Both the position numbers and the translations under genes were made by a program. The notes under the pieces are model-generated. The model made no database searches, was not told where the DNA came from, and saw nothing but the letters and a program-made list of their open reading frames with translations. Positions 56,258-64,000 of a stretch of DNA of 64,000 bases are shown here, piece after piece; position 1 is the stretch's first letter, and every line of letters begins with the position of its first letter. This DNA comes from Mesorhizobium sp. B2-1-8. GTDB lineage: Bacteria > Pseudomonadota > Alphaproteobacteria > Rhizobiales > Rhizobiaceae. The stretch lies in contig NZ_CP083952.1 in NCBI RefSeq assembly GCF_006442545.2, forward strand, positions 5,371,501-5,435,500, written 5' to 3'.

Positions 56258-57232
56258 TCAGCGAATGACCGGTTCGCCATGAAAGCGCCGACGCGAGGGA
56301 CGCGAAACACCGAAGCCGACTTCCATCATCAGCCTCGGCGTGCGCGCCGGCACCGTGCCCATATGGAAACCGAAGGGATCCTCGACGAAGCCGAGACCCG
56401 CCTCCCCGGTCAGGGTGACCGGGCTTTGCTCGCCATAAACGTCCAGCACCTCCTTGGCGGGATGGCCGACGAGAAGGGTGAGCTGATGCTTTATGGCACG
56501 TTTGTTGTGGCTGGCCCTGACATAGACGTGCGGGCCAGTATCGATGTCGACGGGCTTGAGATAGAAGAAGAATTTCAGCATCCGCCAGTCGTCGAGGTCG
56601 AAATGATACTTGCCGAGCGAGGCAAGGTTCTTGTCGGCTTCCGAGGCCTGGCCAGTTGGAAAGCTCCACCAGACGCGCGTTGTGATCAGTCTGGCCTGAG
56701 CGCCGAGATAATGTGCGGCGATGTCGAGAAGCAGCGGATCGCGCTGTACGGCGAGTGCCGCCGGGCAGTCGAGGATGCGTTCGAAATAGTGCCCGCTGAG
56801 CAACGAGCGGCCCAATCGTCTCTCGGCTTCGGCGTGCTCGCCCGGCATGAATTCGAGGCGGCGGTCGAAATTGCCGAAACAAGGCGTGCGCCCCGCGAAA
56901 CGCGCGATCTCTTCATGGATCACAGCCGGCAGGACGAGCCCTGAAAACAGGCCTTGGGAGCGTAGCGCATCGACCACCGTGCTCCGCTCGACACCCGCAA
57001 ACATCGTGTTTCCCGCATTGTCGACCGGACGAGCGCGTTTTGCGCCCAGCCAGTGCATGCGGCGCCCGGGCATGGTGCGCGCCAGCACGAACATCGGCAG
57101 CCAGGCAGGGTTTTCGCGCAGGTCCGCGAAATAGGTCGGAACGCGCACGGCGATGCGCCGCAGCAGGCTGCCATTGCGCGCGATGGCCTCGATACTGGCA
57201 GTGCCGGATTTGTCAGGAATCGAAAGCTTCAT
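56258..57232 (-). CDS. Phytanoyl-CoA dioxygenase-like protein, unknown substrate
   Basis: A 324-residue protein with a PhyH/DSBH fold. The predicted iron ligands are H and D in KYHFDLDDWRMLKFFFYL and a distal H in DPFGFHMGTV; the rest of the active site is poorly known. The N-terminal part (KLSIPDKSGTASIEAIARNG) is unusual. The ATG at 57230-57232 is chosen over a Pro-rich extension. The gene is divergent from moaB and beside a glycosyltransferase, so a modification of a glycan or lipid is possible but not shown. Confidence 0.75.
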   Translation of the reverse strand: MKLSIPDKSGTASIEAIARNGSLLRRIAVRVPTYFADLRENPAWLPMFVLARTMPGRRMHWLGAKRARPVDNAGNTMFAGVERSTVVDALRSQGLFSGLVLPAVIHEEIARFAGRTPCFGNFDRRLEFMPGEHAEAERRLGRSLLSGHYFERILDCPAALAVQRDPLLLDIAAHYLGAQARLITTRVWWSFPTGQASEADKNLASLGKYHFDLDDWRMLKFFFYLKPVDIDTGPHVYVRASHNKRAIKHQLTLLVGHPAKEVLDVYGEQSPVTLTGEAGLGFVEDPFGFHMGTVPARTPRLMMEVGFGVSRPSRRRFHGEPVIR

Positions 57233-57375
57233 TGGATCCTCGGCTGTGACGGCGCCACCGATGCCGCACCGGCTACCGCGCGGCATGACCCGAACCCAAC
57301 TCACCCACCTCGTCGTAAGGCTACCTCCGCGTCAGTCTTTGTGCAACGCACAATGGACAGAGCAGTTGCAAAAAA

Positions 57376-57903
57376 TCATTTCGAGGCGCGGTGCCCGTGC
57401 TTCGGCGGCGCCGCCCATATCTCGGCGTCGAGTTTCCTTGTCGCCAGGCCGCGCGCCAGCGCCTCGGCGCTGCCGGCACTTTTCGACAAGGAAGCGGCCT
57501 GGCGCTTGCTGATCACCAGCCCGTCGGCCAAAGCACGGTTGCCCGAAAAGACCCGGGCCAGGAACGGCGGACGGCTGCCCCGCGCTCGCGAGAACCGGGC
57601 GGCCATGGTCTGCCTGGCCGTATGGGCGACGACCGCGTCGATCCAGCCCTCTACCAGCCTCGCACCCGGTTCGAGAAACAGCAGCCAGTCACCCTTGGCC
57701 TGGCGGATGCCGGCGGCGATGCCGCCGCTCCCCACATAGTGGCAGCCGGCATGCTCGGCGACGCGATGCGTGTGGTCGGTGGAGCCGGTGTCGCAGACGA
57801 CGACCTCGCGCACCACGCCCTCGACCGCGCCGCCAATCAGCGTCGCCAGCGTGCGGACGAGCCCCTCCTCGTCATTATGCGTTTCAATGAGAACACTAAG
57901 CAT
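57376..57903 (-). CDS. Glycosyltransferase family 2, short form
   Basis: A 175-residue GT-A-fold protein. The nucleotide-sugar region is MLSVLIETHNDEEGLVRTLA, with VVCDTGSTDHTHRVAEHAGC following and KGDWLLFLEPGARLVEGW in the core. It is much shorter than typical family 2 enzymes (often >250 residues) and lacks an obvious membrane tail. A longer leftward frame beyond 57903 overlaps the radical SAM gene and is a shadow. It may transfer a sugar to a polysaccharide or lipid, but the acceptor is unknown. Confidence 0.82.
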   Translation of the reverse strand: MLSVLIETHNDEEGLVRTLATLIGGAVEGVVREVVVCDTGSTDHTHRVAEHAGCHYVGSGGIAAGIRQAKGDWLLFLEPGARLVEGWIDAVVAHTARQTMAARFSRARGSRPPFLARVFSGNRALADGLVISKRQAASLSKSAGSAEALARGLATRKLDAEIWAAPPKHGHRASK

Positions 57904-58002
57904 CGTGAGCCGAATAGCGGAAAGCGTTGACCGACGCCAGTTTTTGCAGCGCACCATAGAAAGTTCTTGCTTTGTTCTCATCGACAAAATAGGAATAATT
58001 TC

Positions 58003-59208
58003 ATGAGCAGAGCGATTCGACACAACATGGACAGTCCCTGGGAGCGGGCGAAGATGGAACCGATCATGCGCGCCGACATTGCGGCCTTCGGAGCAGGACG
58101 GGCCGAGATGGCCAACGCCATGATTGAGCAGAGTGGCATGCGGGTCCGTCCGGACCGCAATCGTGGCCGGTCGGCAGGCATCAATCCATCCGGCCGGTTC
58201 GAACCCGTCAGCCGGCATGTCTTCGACGACGGCTGGAGTTCGCTGGAGGAACTGCCTCCGTTCAAGACCGAGGTGCAGGTGGAGAAGCCGCGCACCATCA
58301 TCACCCGCAACGAATCGCCCGACATCTCCTTCGACCGGTCGATCAATCCCTATCGCGGCTGCGAGCACGGTTGCGTCTATTGCTTCGCGCGGCCGACGCA
58401 CTCGTTCATGGGCCTGTCTCCGGGCCTGGATTTCGAATCCAAGCTGTTTGCCAAGCCGGACGCGGCACGCCTGCTCGACAAGGAGTTGTCGAAGGACGGC
58501 TACCAGCCGCGCACCATCGCCATCGGTACCAACACCGATCCCTACCAGCCGATCGAGAAGCAGTACCGGATCATGCGCGAAATCCTCGAAGTGCTGGAGG
58601 CGCGCGGTCATCCGGTCGGCATCGTCACCAAGTCGGCCCTGGTGGTGCGCGACATCGACATTCTGTCGCGCATGGCCGAGCGCGGGCTCGCCAAGGTGGC
58701 GCTGTCGGTGACGACGCTCGACCGCATGCTGGCCAGGACGATGGAACCCCGCGCCTCGACGCCGACCAAGCGGCTGGAGGCTATCAGGCAGCTTTCGGAT
58801 GCCGGTATCCCCGCTTCGGTGATGGTGGCGCCAATCATTCCCGGCCTGACTGACCAAGAGATGGAACGCATCCTCGACTCGGCACACCATGCCGGTGCGC
58901 GCGAGGCTGGCTATGTGGTGCTACGCCTGCCGCTGGAGGTCAGCCCGATCTTCAAGGACTGGCTGCTGCGCCACTATCCCGACCGCTATCGTCACGTCAT
59001 GTCGCTGATCCGTTCGATGCGCGACGGCAAGGACTACGATTCGGAATGGGGCAAGCGCATGAAGGGCGCCGGACCCTATGCCTGGCAGATCGGCCGGCGC
59101 TTCGAGATCACCGCCAAGCGGCTCGGCCTCAATGCCGAACGACGCACGCTGCGGACCGACCAGTTCGTCGCCGCCGGCAAGGACCAGGAGCAGTTGATGC
59201 TGCTCTGA
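58003..59208 (+). CDS. PA0069 family radical SAM protein
   Basis: A 401-residue radical SAM protein related to spore photoproduct lyase-like proteins. The 4Fe-4S motif is CEHGCVYC (C120, C124, C127 in [19 protein letters not shown]). Other landmarks: [20 protein letters not shown] and [20 protein letters not shown]. The physiological reaction of this family is not well established. The start could also be ATG 58027. It is divergent from the short glycosyltransferase gene. Confidence 0.9.
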   Translation: MSRAIRHNMDSPWERAKMEPIMRADIAAFGAGRAEMANAMIEQSGMRVRPDRNRGRSAGINPSGRFEPVSRHVFDDGWSSLEELPPFKTEVQVEKPRTIITRNESPDISFDRSINPYRGCEHGCVYCFARPTHSFMGLSPGLDFESKLFAKPDAARLLDKELSKDGYQPRTIAIGTNTDPYQPIEKQYRIMREILEVLEARGHPVGIVTKSALVVRDIDILSRMAERGLAKVALSVTTLDRMLARTMEPRASTPTKRLEAIRQLSDAGIPASVMVAPIIPGLTDQEMERILDSAHHAGAREAGYVVLRLPLEVSPIFKDWLLRHYPDRYRHVMSLIRSMRDGKDYDSEWGKRMKGAGPYAWQIGRRFEITAKRLGLNAERRTLRTDQFVAAGKDQEQLMLL

Positions 59209-59360
59209 ACCGACAATCGCCGCGGCTGTTTATTGCCGCCGTGGCGAAAAAATCCCGTCCGGCCTGCCCCGGCCTGCAGACGGTGCCCTCCCGGTCCGGC
59301 GCCCCACCCGACCCGGAGGGACTTGCGGAGAATCGGAGCCGATGCGAACCTCGCCGCAAC

Positions 59361-60068
59361 ATGGCTCGCGCGCGTTCTGATTCTCCGCTTCTCTTCGAAA
59401 TCGTCGAGAAGCCCGATTTCTCCTTCGAGACGAAGGCGATGGTCGATGGTCTGTGGCCGGTTGCGGGGATGGACGAGGCCGGCCGTGGTCCGTTGGCCGG
59501 GCCGGTCGTCGCCGCGGCAGTGGTACTCGACCCCGCCAACATTCCCGAAGGGCTCGACGATTCCAAGCGGCTTAGCCATTTGCAGCGTGAAGCGCTGTTC
59601 CTGCGCATTCTTGACACTGCCCAGGCAGTTTCCATGGCCTCGATCAGCGCCGAGGGCATAGACGGCAGCAACATCCTCAAGGCCAGCCTGGAAGCGATGC
59701 GCCGCGCCCTGGTCGGACTGTCGGTTCAACCGAAACTCGCGCTCGCGGACGGGCGCGACGTGCCGCCAGGACTGCCCTGCGAGGGCCGCGCGCTGATCAA
59801 GGGCGACCAGCGCTCGCAATCGATCGCTGCAGCCTCGATCGTGGCCAAGGTCATGCGCGACCGCATGATGTGCGGCTGCGGCAATCATCACGATCGTTAT
59901 GGCTTCGAAGTCCATATGGGCTACGCCACGGTCCGGCACCGCACGGCAATCGAGGCGCATGGGCCGGTGGCGCGGCTGCATCGCACCTCGTTTGCGCCGT
60001 TCCGGCTGGGTGGCGCCGAGGTGATGGAAGAAGAAGAAGAAGAAGAAAGCTTCGCCGGGCTGGACTGA
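59361..60068 (+). CDS. rnhB: Ribonuclease HII
   Basis: A 235-residue enzyme that cleaves RNA-DNA hybrids at single ribonucleotides. The active-site motif [20 protein letters not shown] (D38, E39) opens the fold; later [32 protein letters not shown], and [13 protein letters not shown] follow. The C-terminus ends in seven Glu from a (GAA)7 tract, which is a simple-sequence repeat and not conserved in the family. Confidence 0.95.
   Translation: MARARSDSPLLFEIVEKPDFSFETKAMVDGLWPVAGMDEAGRGPLAGPVVAAAVVLDPANIPEGLDDSKRLSHLQREALFLRILDTAQAVSMASISAEGIDGSNILKASLEAMRRALVGLSVQPKLALADGRDVPPGLPCEGRALIKGDQRSQSIAAASIVAKVMRDRMMCGCGNHHDRYGFEVHMGYATVRHRTAIEAHGPVARLHRTSFAPFRLGGAEVMEEEEEEESFAGLD
60028..60048 (+). 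repeat. (GAA)7 trinucleotide repeat inside rnhB
   Basis: Seven perfect GAA units encode a run of Glu just before the rnhB stop. Slippage would only add or remove Glu residues, so phase variation of the enzyme is unlikely. Confidence 0.9.
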
Positions 60069-60116
60069 GCGACGACGCTATTTCTTGGAGTTTGGCGAAA
60101 GCAGCGGTGTCGGCCG

Positions 60117-60308
60117 ATCTCCCTCCTTGTGGGGGAGATGTCCGGCAGGACAGAGGGGGGCGCTGTCCCGCCAGCCTATCAATCGGTCAATCGGTCGCGC
60201 CCAGGTTCCTCGGTAAATTTCACTCTATGCGGCGGATGAAAATCAAACCGCTGGCGATCCTTTGCGCCCCCTCTGCCCTGCCGGGCATCTCCCCGACGAG
60301 CAGGTAGA
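60117..60308. repeat. Large imperfect inverted repeat, dispersed type
   Basis: Left arm about 60117-60165 (ATCTCC, GTGGGGGAGATGTCCGGCAG, GACAGAGGGGGGCGC); right arm about 60264-60308 carries its imperfect reverse complement (GCGCCCCCTCTGCCCTGCCG, GGCATCTCCCC). Arms of about 45 bases flank 100 bases of AT-richer spacer. This design is common in short mobile or intergenic repeats of rhizobia. It fills most of the gap between rnhB and the F0 operon; no gene is seen inside. Confidence 0.65.
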
Positions 60309-60336
60309 TTGCCCCGTTGACGCACCGCACAACAAA

Positions 60337-60364
60337 AAAGCCGCCAGGTTTCCCAGGCGGCTTT
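60337..60364. terminator. Terminator of the F0 ATP synthase operon
   Basis: AAAGCCGCC/GGCGGCTTT 9-base arms (60337-60345, 60356-60364) with a 10-base loop. Leftward, the stem is followed by T6, 20-50 bases beyond the atpF stop. Confidence 0.88.
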
Positions 60365-60385
60365 GATTTACTCGGTGTCGTCAGC

Positions 60386-60877
60386 TCAGTTCAGCTTGGC
60401 CTTCACATCCTGGAGCGCGGACTTGAACAGGTCGGCTCCGGCCTTGGCGTCAACCTTGGCGCCGAGCAATGCGCGTGCCGCCTCGACAGCGATGTCGACG
60501 GCGCTGGCGCGCACTTCGCCGATCGCTTCGCGCTCGGCCTGGCCGATCTTCTGTTCGGCAAGCGCGGTGCGCCTGGCAACGTAGTCCTCGGTCTTCTTGT
60601 GGGCATCGGCGGCCAGCAGTTCGGCCTCGCGCTTGGCGGCCGCGACAATGTCGGCAGCCTCCTGCTCGGCTTCCTTGCGCTTCTTCTTGTACTGGCCGAG
60701 CAGTTGCTGGGCTTCTTCCCGCAGCTTGCGTGCCTCGTCGAGCTCACTGCTGATCCTGGCGGCGCGGGCGTCGAGCGCCTTGGCGATCATGCCGGGCACC
60801 TTGATGTAGACGGCGATGGCCAGGAAGATGATCAGGGCAATCGTGGCCCAGAGCGTTGCGAGAGATGTAGCGTCCAT
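60386..60877 (-). CDS. atpF: F0 ATP synthase subunit b
   Basis: A 163-residue peripheral-stalk subunit. One N-terminal membrane helix (LWATIALIIFLAIAVYIKVP) is followed by a long, charged coiled-coil helix (ELDEARKLREEAQQLLGQYK). It binds F1 through its C-terminus. It is the last gene of the F0 operon. The ATG at 60875-60877 is close behind the b' stop. Confidence 0.95.
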   Translation of the reverse strand: MDATSLATLWATIALIIFLAIAVYIKVPGMIAKALDARAARISSELDEARKLREEAQQLLGQYKKKRKEAEQEAADIVAAAKREAELLAADAHKKTEDYVARRTALAEQKIGQAEREAIGEVRASAVDIAVEAARALLGAKVDAKAGADLFKSALQDVKAKLN

Positions 60878-60887
60878 GATGCGCTCC

Positions 60888-61469
60888 TCACCGGGCCACG
60901 GATTTGACCGCGGCCGCGATCTCGGCCTTGCTGGCCTTGCCGCCAACGAGTGCCTCGACGATCGCCGAAGCGGTGTCCTCGGCGATGCCGCCGACTTCCT
61001 TCATGGCATTGGCCTTGATGGAAGCAATGCGTGCCTCGGCCTCGCCAAGCTTGGCGTCGAGCGCGGCCTCGATCTTCTTACGCGCGGTCTCGGCTTCCGC
61101 CTTGGCCGCATCGCTGGCCTGCTGGCCGATCGAGTTCGCGTTCTTCTTGGCTTCCGCCAGTTCCTGCTCGTAAGCAGCAACTGCAGCATCGGCCTCGCCC
61201 TTCAATTTGGCTGCCTGGTCGAGATCCTGGCTGATGCGGTCGTTGCGAACATCGATGATGCCGCCGACGCGCGGCATCACCACCCTCTTCAGGAAGAGGT
61301 AGAACAGCCCGAAAGTGACCGCCAGCCACAGAAGCTGCGACGGAAACGTCGCCGGATCGAATGGCGGGAACGTGCCGTGCGCCTCGGCAGGCACGCCGGT
61401 GCCGGAGTGCGTGTCGCCTTCCGTCGCGGCGGGCGCGGTCTCTTGCGCAAAGGCAGATGTCACAAACAT
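60888..61469 (-). CDS. atpF2: F0 ATP synthase subunit b'
   Basis: A 193-residue second b-type subunit, typical of alphaproteobacteria and cyanobacteria, which pair b with b'. An acidic N-terminal extension (QETAPAATEGDTHSGTGVPA) is followed by a membrane helix (QLLWLAVTFGLFYLFLKRVV) and a long coiled coil. In the alphaproteobacterial naming this is AtpF2 or AtpG. It lies between atpE and atpF. Confidence 0.94.
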   Translation of the reverse strand: MFVTSAFAQETAPAATEGDTHSGTGVPAEAHGTFPPFDPATFPSQLLWLAVTFGLFYLFLKRVVMPRVGGIIDVRNDRISQDLDQAAKLKGEADAAVAAYEQELAEAKKNANSIGQQASDAAKAEAETARKKIEAALDAKLGEAEARIASIKANAMKEVGGIAEDTASAIVEALVGGKASKAEIAAAVKSVAR

Positions 61470-61531
61470 CTCATTCCCCTGTCCATAAGGTAAGGTCGCA
61501 CTATGCGCCCCCCTTCGTCAGCCCGTGGTTC

Positions 61532-61756
61532 TTACTTGAACACCAGGAGAAGCGCGATCAGGAGCGAGAAGATGCCCAGGGCTTCGGTCACGGCGAAACC
61601 GAAGATCAGGCGGCCGAACTGACCATCGGCAGCCGACGGATTGCGCAGCGCGCCCGAGAGATAGCTGCCGAAGATGTTGCCGAGGCCAATGCCCGCGCCA
61701 CCCATGCCCAGGCAAGCGATGCCGGCGCCGATTGCAGCTGCTGCATTTACTTCCAT
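61532..61756 (-). CDS. atpE: F0 ATP synthase subunit c
   Basis: A 74-residue, two-helix hairpin that forms the proton-carrying ring. The loop is [13 protein letters not shown] and the proton site E58 is in [20 protein letters not shown]. The N-terminal helix has the Gly pattern [19 protein letters not shown]. It follows atpB with a 17-bp tandem repeat near the atpB stop. Confidence 0.97.
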   Translation of the reverse strand: MEVNAAAAIGAGIACLGMGGAGIGLGNIFGSYLSGALRNPSAADGQFGRLIFGFAVTEALGIFSLLIALLLVFK

Positions 61757-61811
61757 GTCAAACTCCTTGTGGTTCCGTTGTCGTTGCAGTTTGTAGTTGG
61801 CGTCACGCGCC

Positions 61812-61845
61812 GGTGAAATTTAGTGACTGGTGAAATTTAGTGACT
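61812..61845. repeat. 17-bp tandem duplication at the atpB stop
   Basis: Two perfect consecutive copies of GGTGAAATTTAGTGACT (61812-61828 and 61829-61845). One copy contains the last codons and stop of atpB; the other lies in the atpB-atpE gap. Confidence 0.9.
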
Positions 61846-62595
61846 GGGGTGCAGGGCGTCGTTCAGGTACATGCAGGTCAGCACCGCAAAGACGTAGGCC
61901 TGCAAGGCCGCCACCAGCAATTCGAGCGCCGTCAACGCCACCGCCATGGCCAGCGGCAGGATCGAACCCGCAATGCCAAGTGCGCCCAGCGCGCTGAGGC
62001 TCACGACAAACCCTGAAAACACCTTCAGCGTGATGTGGCCGGCGAGCATGTTCGCGAACAGACGAACCGAGAGGCTGACCGGGCGCGACACGAAGGAAAT
62101 CACCTCGATCGGAACGACGAGCACCATCATCAAGAGGGGCACGCCTTTCGGCACGAAAAGCTTCAGGAAGCCAAGGCCGTGCTTCATGAAACCATAGACG
62201 ATCACGGTGCCAATCACCATGATGGCCAAACCGAAGGTGACGATGATGTGGCTGGTGATGGTGAAGAAATAGGGGAACAGGCCGAGCAGATTGCCGACCA
62301 GCACGAACATGAACAGCGAGAATACGAAGGGGAAGAATTTCATGCCCTGCGTGCCGGCGGCATCGCGCAGCATATTGCCGACGAACTCGTAAGCCATCTC
62401 GGAAACCGACTGCAGCCGGCCGGGCACCAGGCTGCGGCTCGACGTCGTCAGAAGCAGGAATGCAGCGGCAACGACCACGGTCGCGACCATGAACAGGGCG
62501 GAATTGGTGAAAGACAGATCAAAGCCGCCGATCTCGATCGGAACCAGCTTGATGATATGGAACTGGTGGATCGGATCGACCTTGTCAGCTGCCAC
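61837..62595 (-). CDS. atpB: F0 ATP synthase subunit a
   Basis: A 252-residue proton channel subunit with about six helices. The essential Arg lies in [20 protein letters not shown]; the C-terminal helices carry [22 protein letters not shown] at 62595 ([12 protein letters not shown]) is preferred, with GGGG seven bases before it; a TTG at 62601 is an alternative. The gene follows atpI in the operon. Its end is covered by the tandem duplication. Confidence 0.96.
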   Translation of the reverse strand: MAADKVDPIHQFHIIKLVPIEIGGFDLSFTNSALFMVATVVVAAAFLLLTTSSRSLVPGRLQSVSEMAYEFVGNMLRDAAGTQGMKFFPFVFSLFMFVLVGNLLGLFPYFFTITSHIIVTFGLAIMVIGTVIVYGFMKHGLGFLKLFVPKGVPLLMMVLVVPIEVISFVSRPVSLSVRLFANMLAGHITLKVFSGFVVSLSALGALGIAGSILPLAMAVALTALELLVAALQAYVFAVLTCMYLNDALHPSH

Positions 62596-62676
62596 GTTCA
62601 AACCCCGTCAATGCCGCGTACGGCTAAATTACCATTGCCGCATGAGCGGCTATTTCCAAATGCCGCCTGAAGGCGG

Positions 62677-63078
62677 TCATTTGCTGTCGTCCCGGTCACG
62701 GCGCGGCTTCGCACCTTGTCCGAATTCCGCCACAACGCCAGCCGAACGCATGACATTGAGCACGCCGGCGCCAAAACCAAGCAGCAGGAAAACGATCAGA
62801 CCCCACGGCGATGTCCCCGCCATACGGTCGATGATCCAGCCGATGCCGGCGCCCACCACCACCCCGGCGATAAACTCGCTGGATAGTTTGATCGCCTGAC
62901 CGTATCCGGTCACTGGTTTCGCGTCGTCTTTCCCCTCGAGCCGGTTCGGCAGCCTTGTCGCAAGCGATGCTCCAAGTTCACGCCGACGGCGCTCAAGATC
63001 GTCGTCGCGGATTTCGGGGTCATGCTCTTTGCCGCGGCCGGTTTCTCCGGTTCCGTCTGGCCCTTTTTTTTCGGCCAT
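62677..63078 (-). CDS. atpI: ATP synthase protein I
   Basis: A 133-residue AtpI-like protein, proposed to assist c-ring assembly or Mg2+ handling. A charged N-terminus (GKEHDPEIRDDDLERRRREL) is followed by two helices (FIAGVVVGAGIGWIIDRMAG, WGLIVFLLLGFGAGVLNVMR). It is the first gene of the F0 operon, 75 bases upstream of atpB. The ATG at 63076-63078 has GGGGGGTT before it. Confidence 0.92.
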   Translation of the reverse strand: MAEKKGPDGTGETGRGKEHDPEIRDDDLERRRRELGASLATRLPNRLEGKDDAKPVTGYGQAIKLSSEFIAGVVVGAGIGWIIDRMAGTSPWGLIVFLLLGFGAGVLNVMRSAGVVAEFGQGAKPRRDRDDSK

Positions 63079-63335
63079 CGCAACCCCCCTGCCCGGGCAG
63101 ACCGTCACCGTCCGTCCGCTTCTAAAGTCGCCGGCAACATAGTTAGAGGGTTTGCGCCCGTCAAGCCACGGGCGGAACTTCCGTACCGGGTATTTTAGAT
63201 AGCAGAATCAATGGATTAGAAAGGTGCGACATCGTGCCCTTTGCGATCGGGGTGGTGCGCCGCGCGAATCCCCCAGGCAATGGCTCTCCGATCGACGGTG
63301 CAACCGACCAAAGAGAGCGGTGAGCAGCAGGCCAC

Positions 63336-64000
63336 TCAGCTCCAGCCGCCGCCATAGGTCCGGTAGAAGATATGCAGGCCGATCTTGGTCATTTTCTGCA
63401 TCGTGCGCGCCCAGCCCGGATGGACATAGTTGGCATAATAGTGGGTGGACGATCCTACTTCCGGAATGAAGATCTTGCCGGCGGTGACGGCCATGCCGAC
63501 ATCCTGCGCGGTCTTGTAGGCGTCAGGATTGTCGATGCGCTTCTTTCTGCCGTCGCAAGCGAACGAAAACTGACAGCGGTTGAACCAGCTGTCGTTCTGG
63601 TAGACGACGCCGCAGATCGAATTGGGATAGGCGGGATTGCGGACCCGGTTGAGGATCACCTGGGCAACGGCGGCCTGACCGCGCACGGCTTCGCCGCGTG
63701 CCTCGAAATAGATGCCGTTGGCCAGGCATTTCTGCTCCGGCTTGGAGAAGACGCTGGCCGGAAGCGGATTCTGGATCCAGGCGTGATCGCCCTTGGCCAT
63801 CGGCGGAATGAAGCGGCCGCTGTTGGGCTGCTCGTCCTGGAGCAGAGCTTCAAAGGGGGAGGCCTTGGCATAGTCCGGCGCGGATTGCGCATAGGCGGTC
63901 GCAAGCACATCGGGATGGTCGTTGTTGACCAGGGCGGCAAGCATGGCCGGTACGCCGGGATCCGGCTTCTTGTCCTCACGCGCGTGGAATGCGGCGGCGA
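63336..64000 (-). CDS. SleB-type cell wall hydrolase, 5' part outside the window
   Basis: At least 221 codons are visible, and the frame stays open to the window edge. The catalytic domain is Hydrolase_2 (SleB/CwlJ): QKCLANGIYFEARGEAVRGQ with the Glu in YFEARGE, then AAVAQVILNRVRNPAYPNSI and CQFSFACDGRKKRI. These enzymes cut peptidoglycan. The end is STHYYANYVHPGWA and a short aromatic tail. Any signal peptide or membrane anchor would lie outside the window. Upstream of the F0 operon, same strand, likely its own unit. Confidence 0.9.
   Translation of the reverse strand, partial: AAAFHAREDKKPDPGVPAMLAALVNNDHPDVLATAYAQSAPDYAKASPFEALLQDEQPNSGRFIPPMAKGDHAWIQNPLPASVFSKPEQKCLANGIYFEARGEAVRGQAAVAQVILNRVRNPAYPNSICGVVYQNDSWFNRCQFSFACDGRKKRIDNPDAYKTAQDVGMAVTAGKIFIPEVGSSTHYYANYVHPGWARTMQKMTKIGLHIFYRTYGGGWS

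Noticed and set aside
57904..58890. N-terminal extension of the glycosyltransferase frame
   Set aside because: Opposite the radical SAM gene, whose CXXXCXXC motif is clear; the GT2 gene starts at 57903.

Overview
This is a GC-rich, gene-dense chromosomal segment from an alphaproteobacterium of the Rhizobiales, most probably Mesorhizobium or a close relative. The evidence is the mix of families: an IalB-type secreted protein, DUF2277, a BioR/bioY biotin circuit, a B12 riboswitch in front of bluB, a duplicated b/b' pair in an F0 ATP synthase operon separate from F1, and a RibBX-type riboflavin enzyme. This is judged from the sequence alone. Most of the window is housekeeping. I see no phage, conjugative island, CRISPR array, tRNA or rRNA.

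Layout. 1-5.9 kb: start of coxB (cut by the window edge), ialB, tldD, a transglutaminase-like protease and one IS5-type insertion sequence. 5.9-8.4 kb: a large caspase-fold protein with a repetitive tail and no catalytic Cys. 8.6-16.2 kb: a leftward cluster with an RlmD-like methyltransferase, tlyA, dxs, pirin, DUF2277, xseB and a histone-deacetylase-like gene, plus a frameshifted GFA gene. 16.3-20.4 kb: cobalamin riboswitch and bluB, a membrane protein, and a divergent TetR/MFS pair with three palindromic operators. 20.4-29.5 kb: ribBX, aroC, a histidine phosphatase, fabI, a DnaJ-like chaperone, pdxH, and an acyl-CoA dehydrogenase/enoyl-CoA hydratase pair. 29.6-41.1 kb: small orphan genes, a GH25 muramidase, purD, a PhyH dioxygenase divergent from LysR, ubiA, an ABC exporter killed by an in-frame stop, DUF6101, a GlcD-like flavoprotein and tsaC. 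41.2-46.6 kb: small secreted proteins, an extremely acidic protein, glyS and glyQ. 46.8-53.4 kb: GNAT, a TPR lipoprotein-like protein, the bioY/DUF1284 and bioR regulon, polyprenyl diphosphate synthase, DUF2007 and a TrmN6-like methyltransferase. 53.5-60.1 kb: S49 protease, ispE, moaB, a second PhyH-like enzyme, a glycosyltransferase, a PA0069-type radical SAM protein and rnhB. 60.4-64 kb: the F0 ATP synthase operon atpI-atpB-atpE-atpF2-atpF and a SleB-type hydrolase cut by the window edge.

The genes work together in isoprenoid/quinone supply (dxs, ispE, polyprenyl synthase, ubiA), respiration and ATP synthesis (coxB, F0 operon), cofactors (bluB, bioY/bioR, pdxH, ribBX, moaB) and translation (glyQ, glyS, tsaC, tlyA, RlmD-like).

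The most unusual observation is upstream of glyS. A 39-codon ORF repeats the first 15 amino acids of GlyS exactly, although the DNA differs at nine positions, all synonymous. It then runs through a strong hairpin holding two Gly codons and ends on the glyS start codon. This looks like a leader peptide or a recombination scar and deserves testing. Other points are the 38-bp nested TetR palindrome, a caspase-fold protein with Ala in place of the catalytic Cys, a Cys-rich DUF1284 protein translationally coupled to bioY, and three decaying genes (GFA, ABC exporter, DUF1778 antitoxin).
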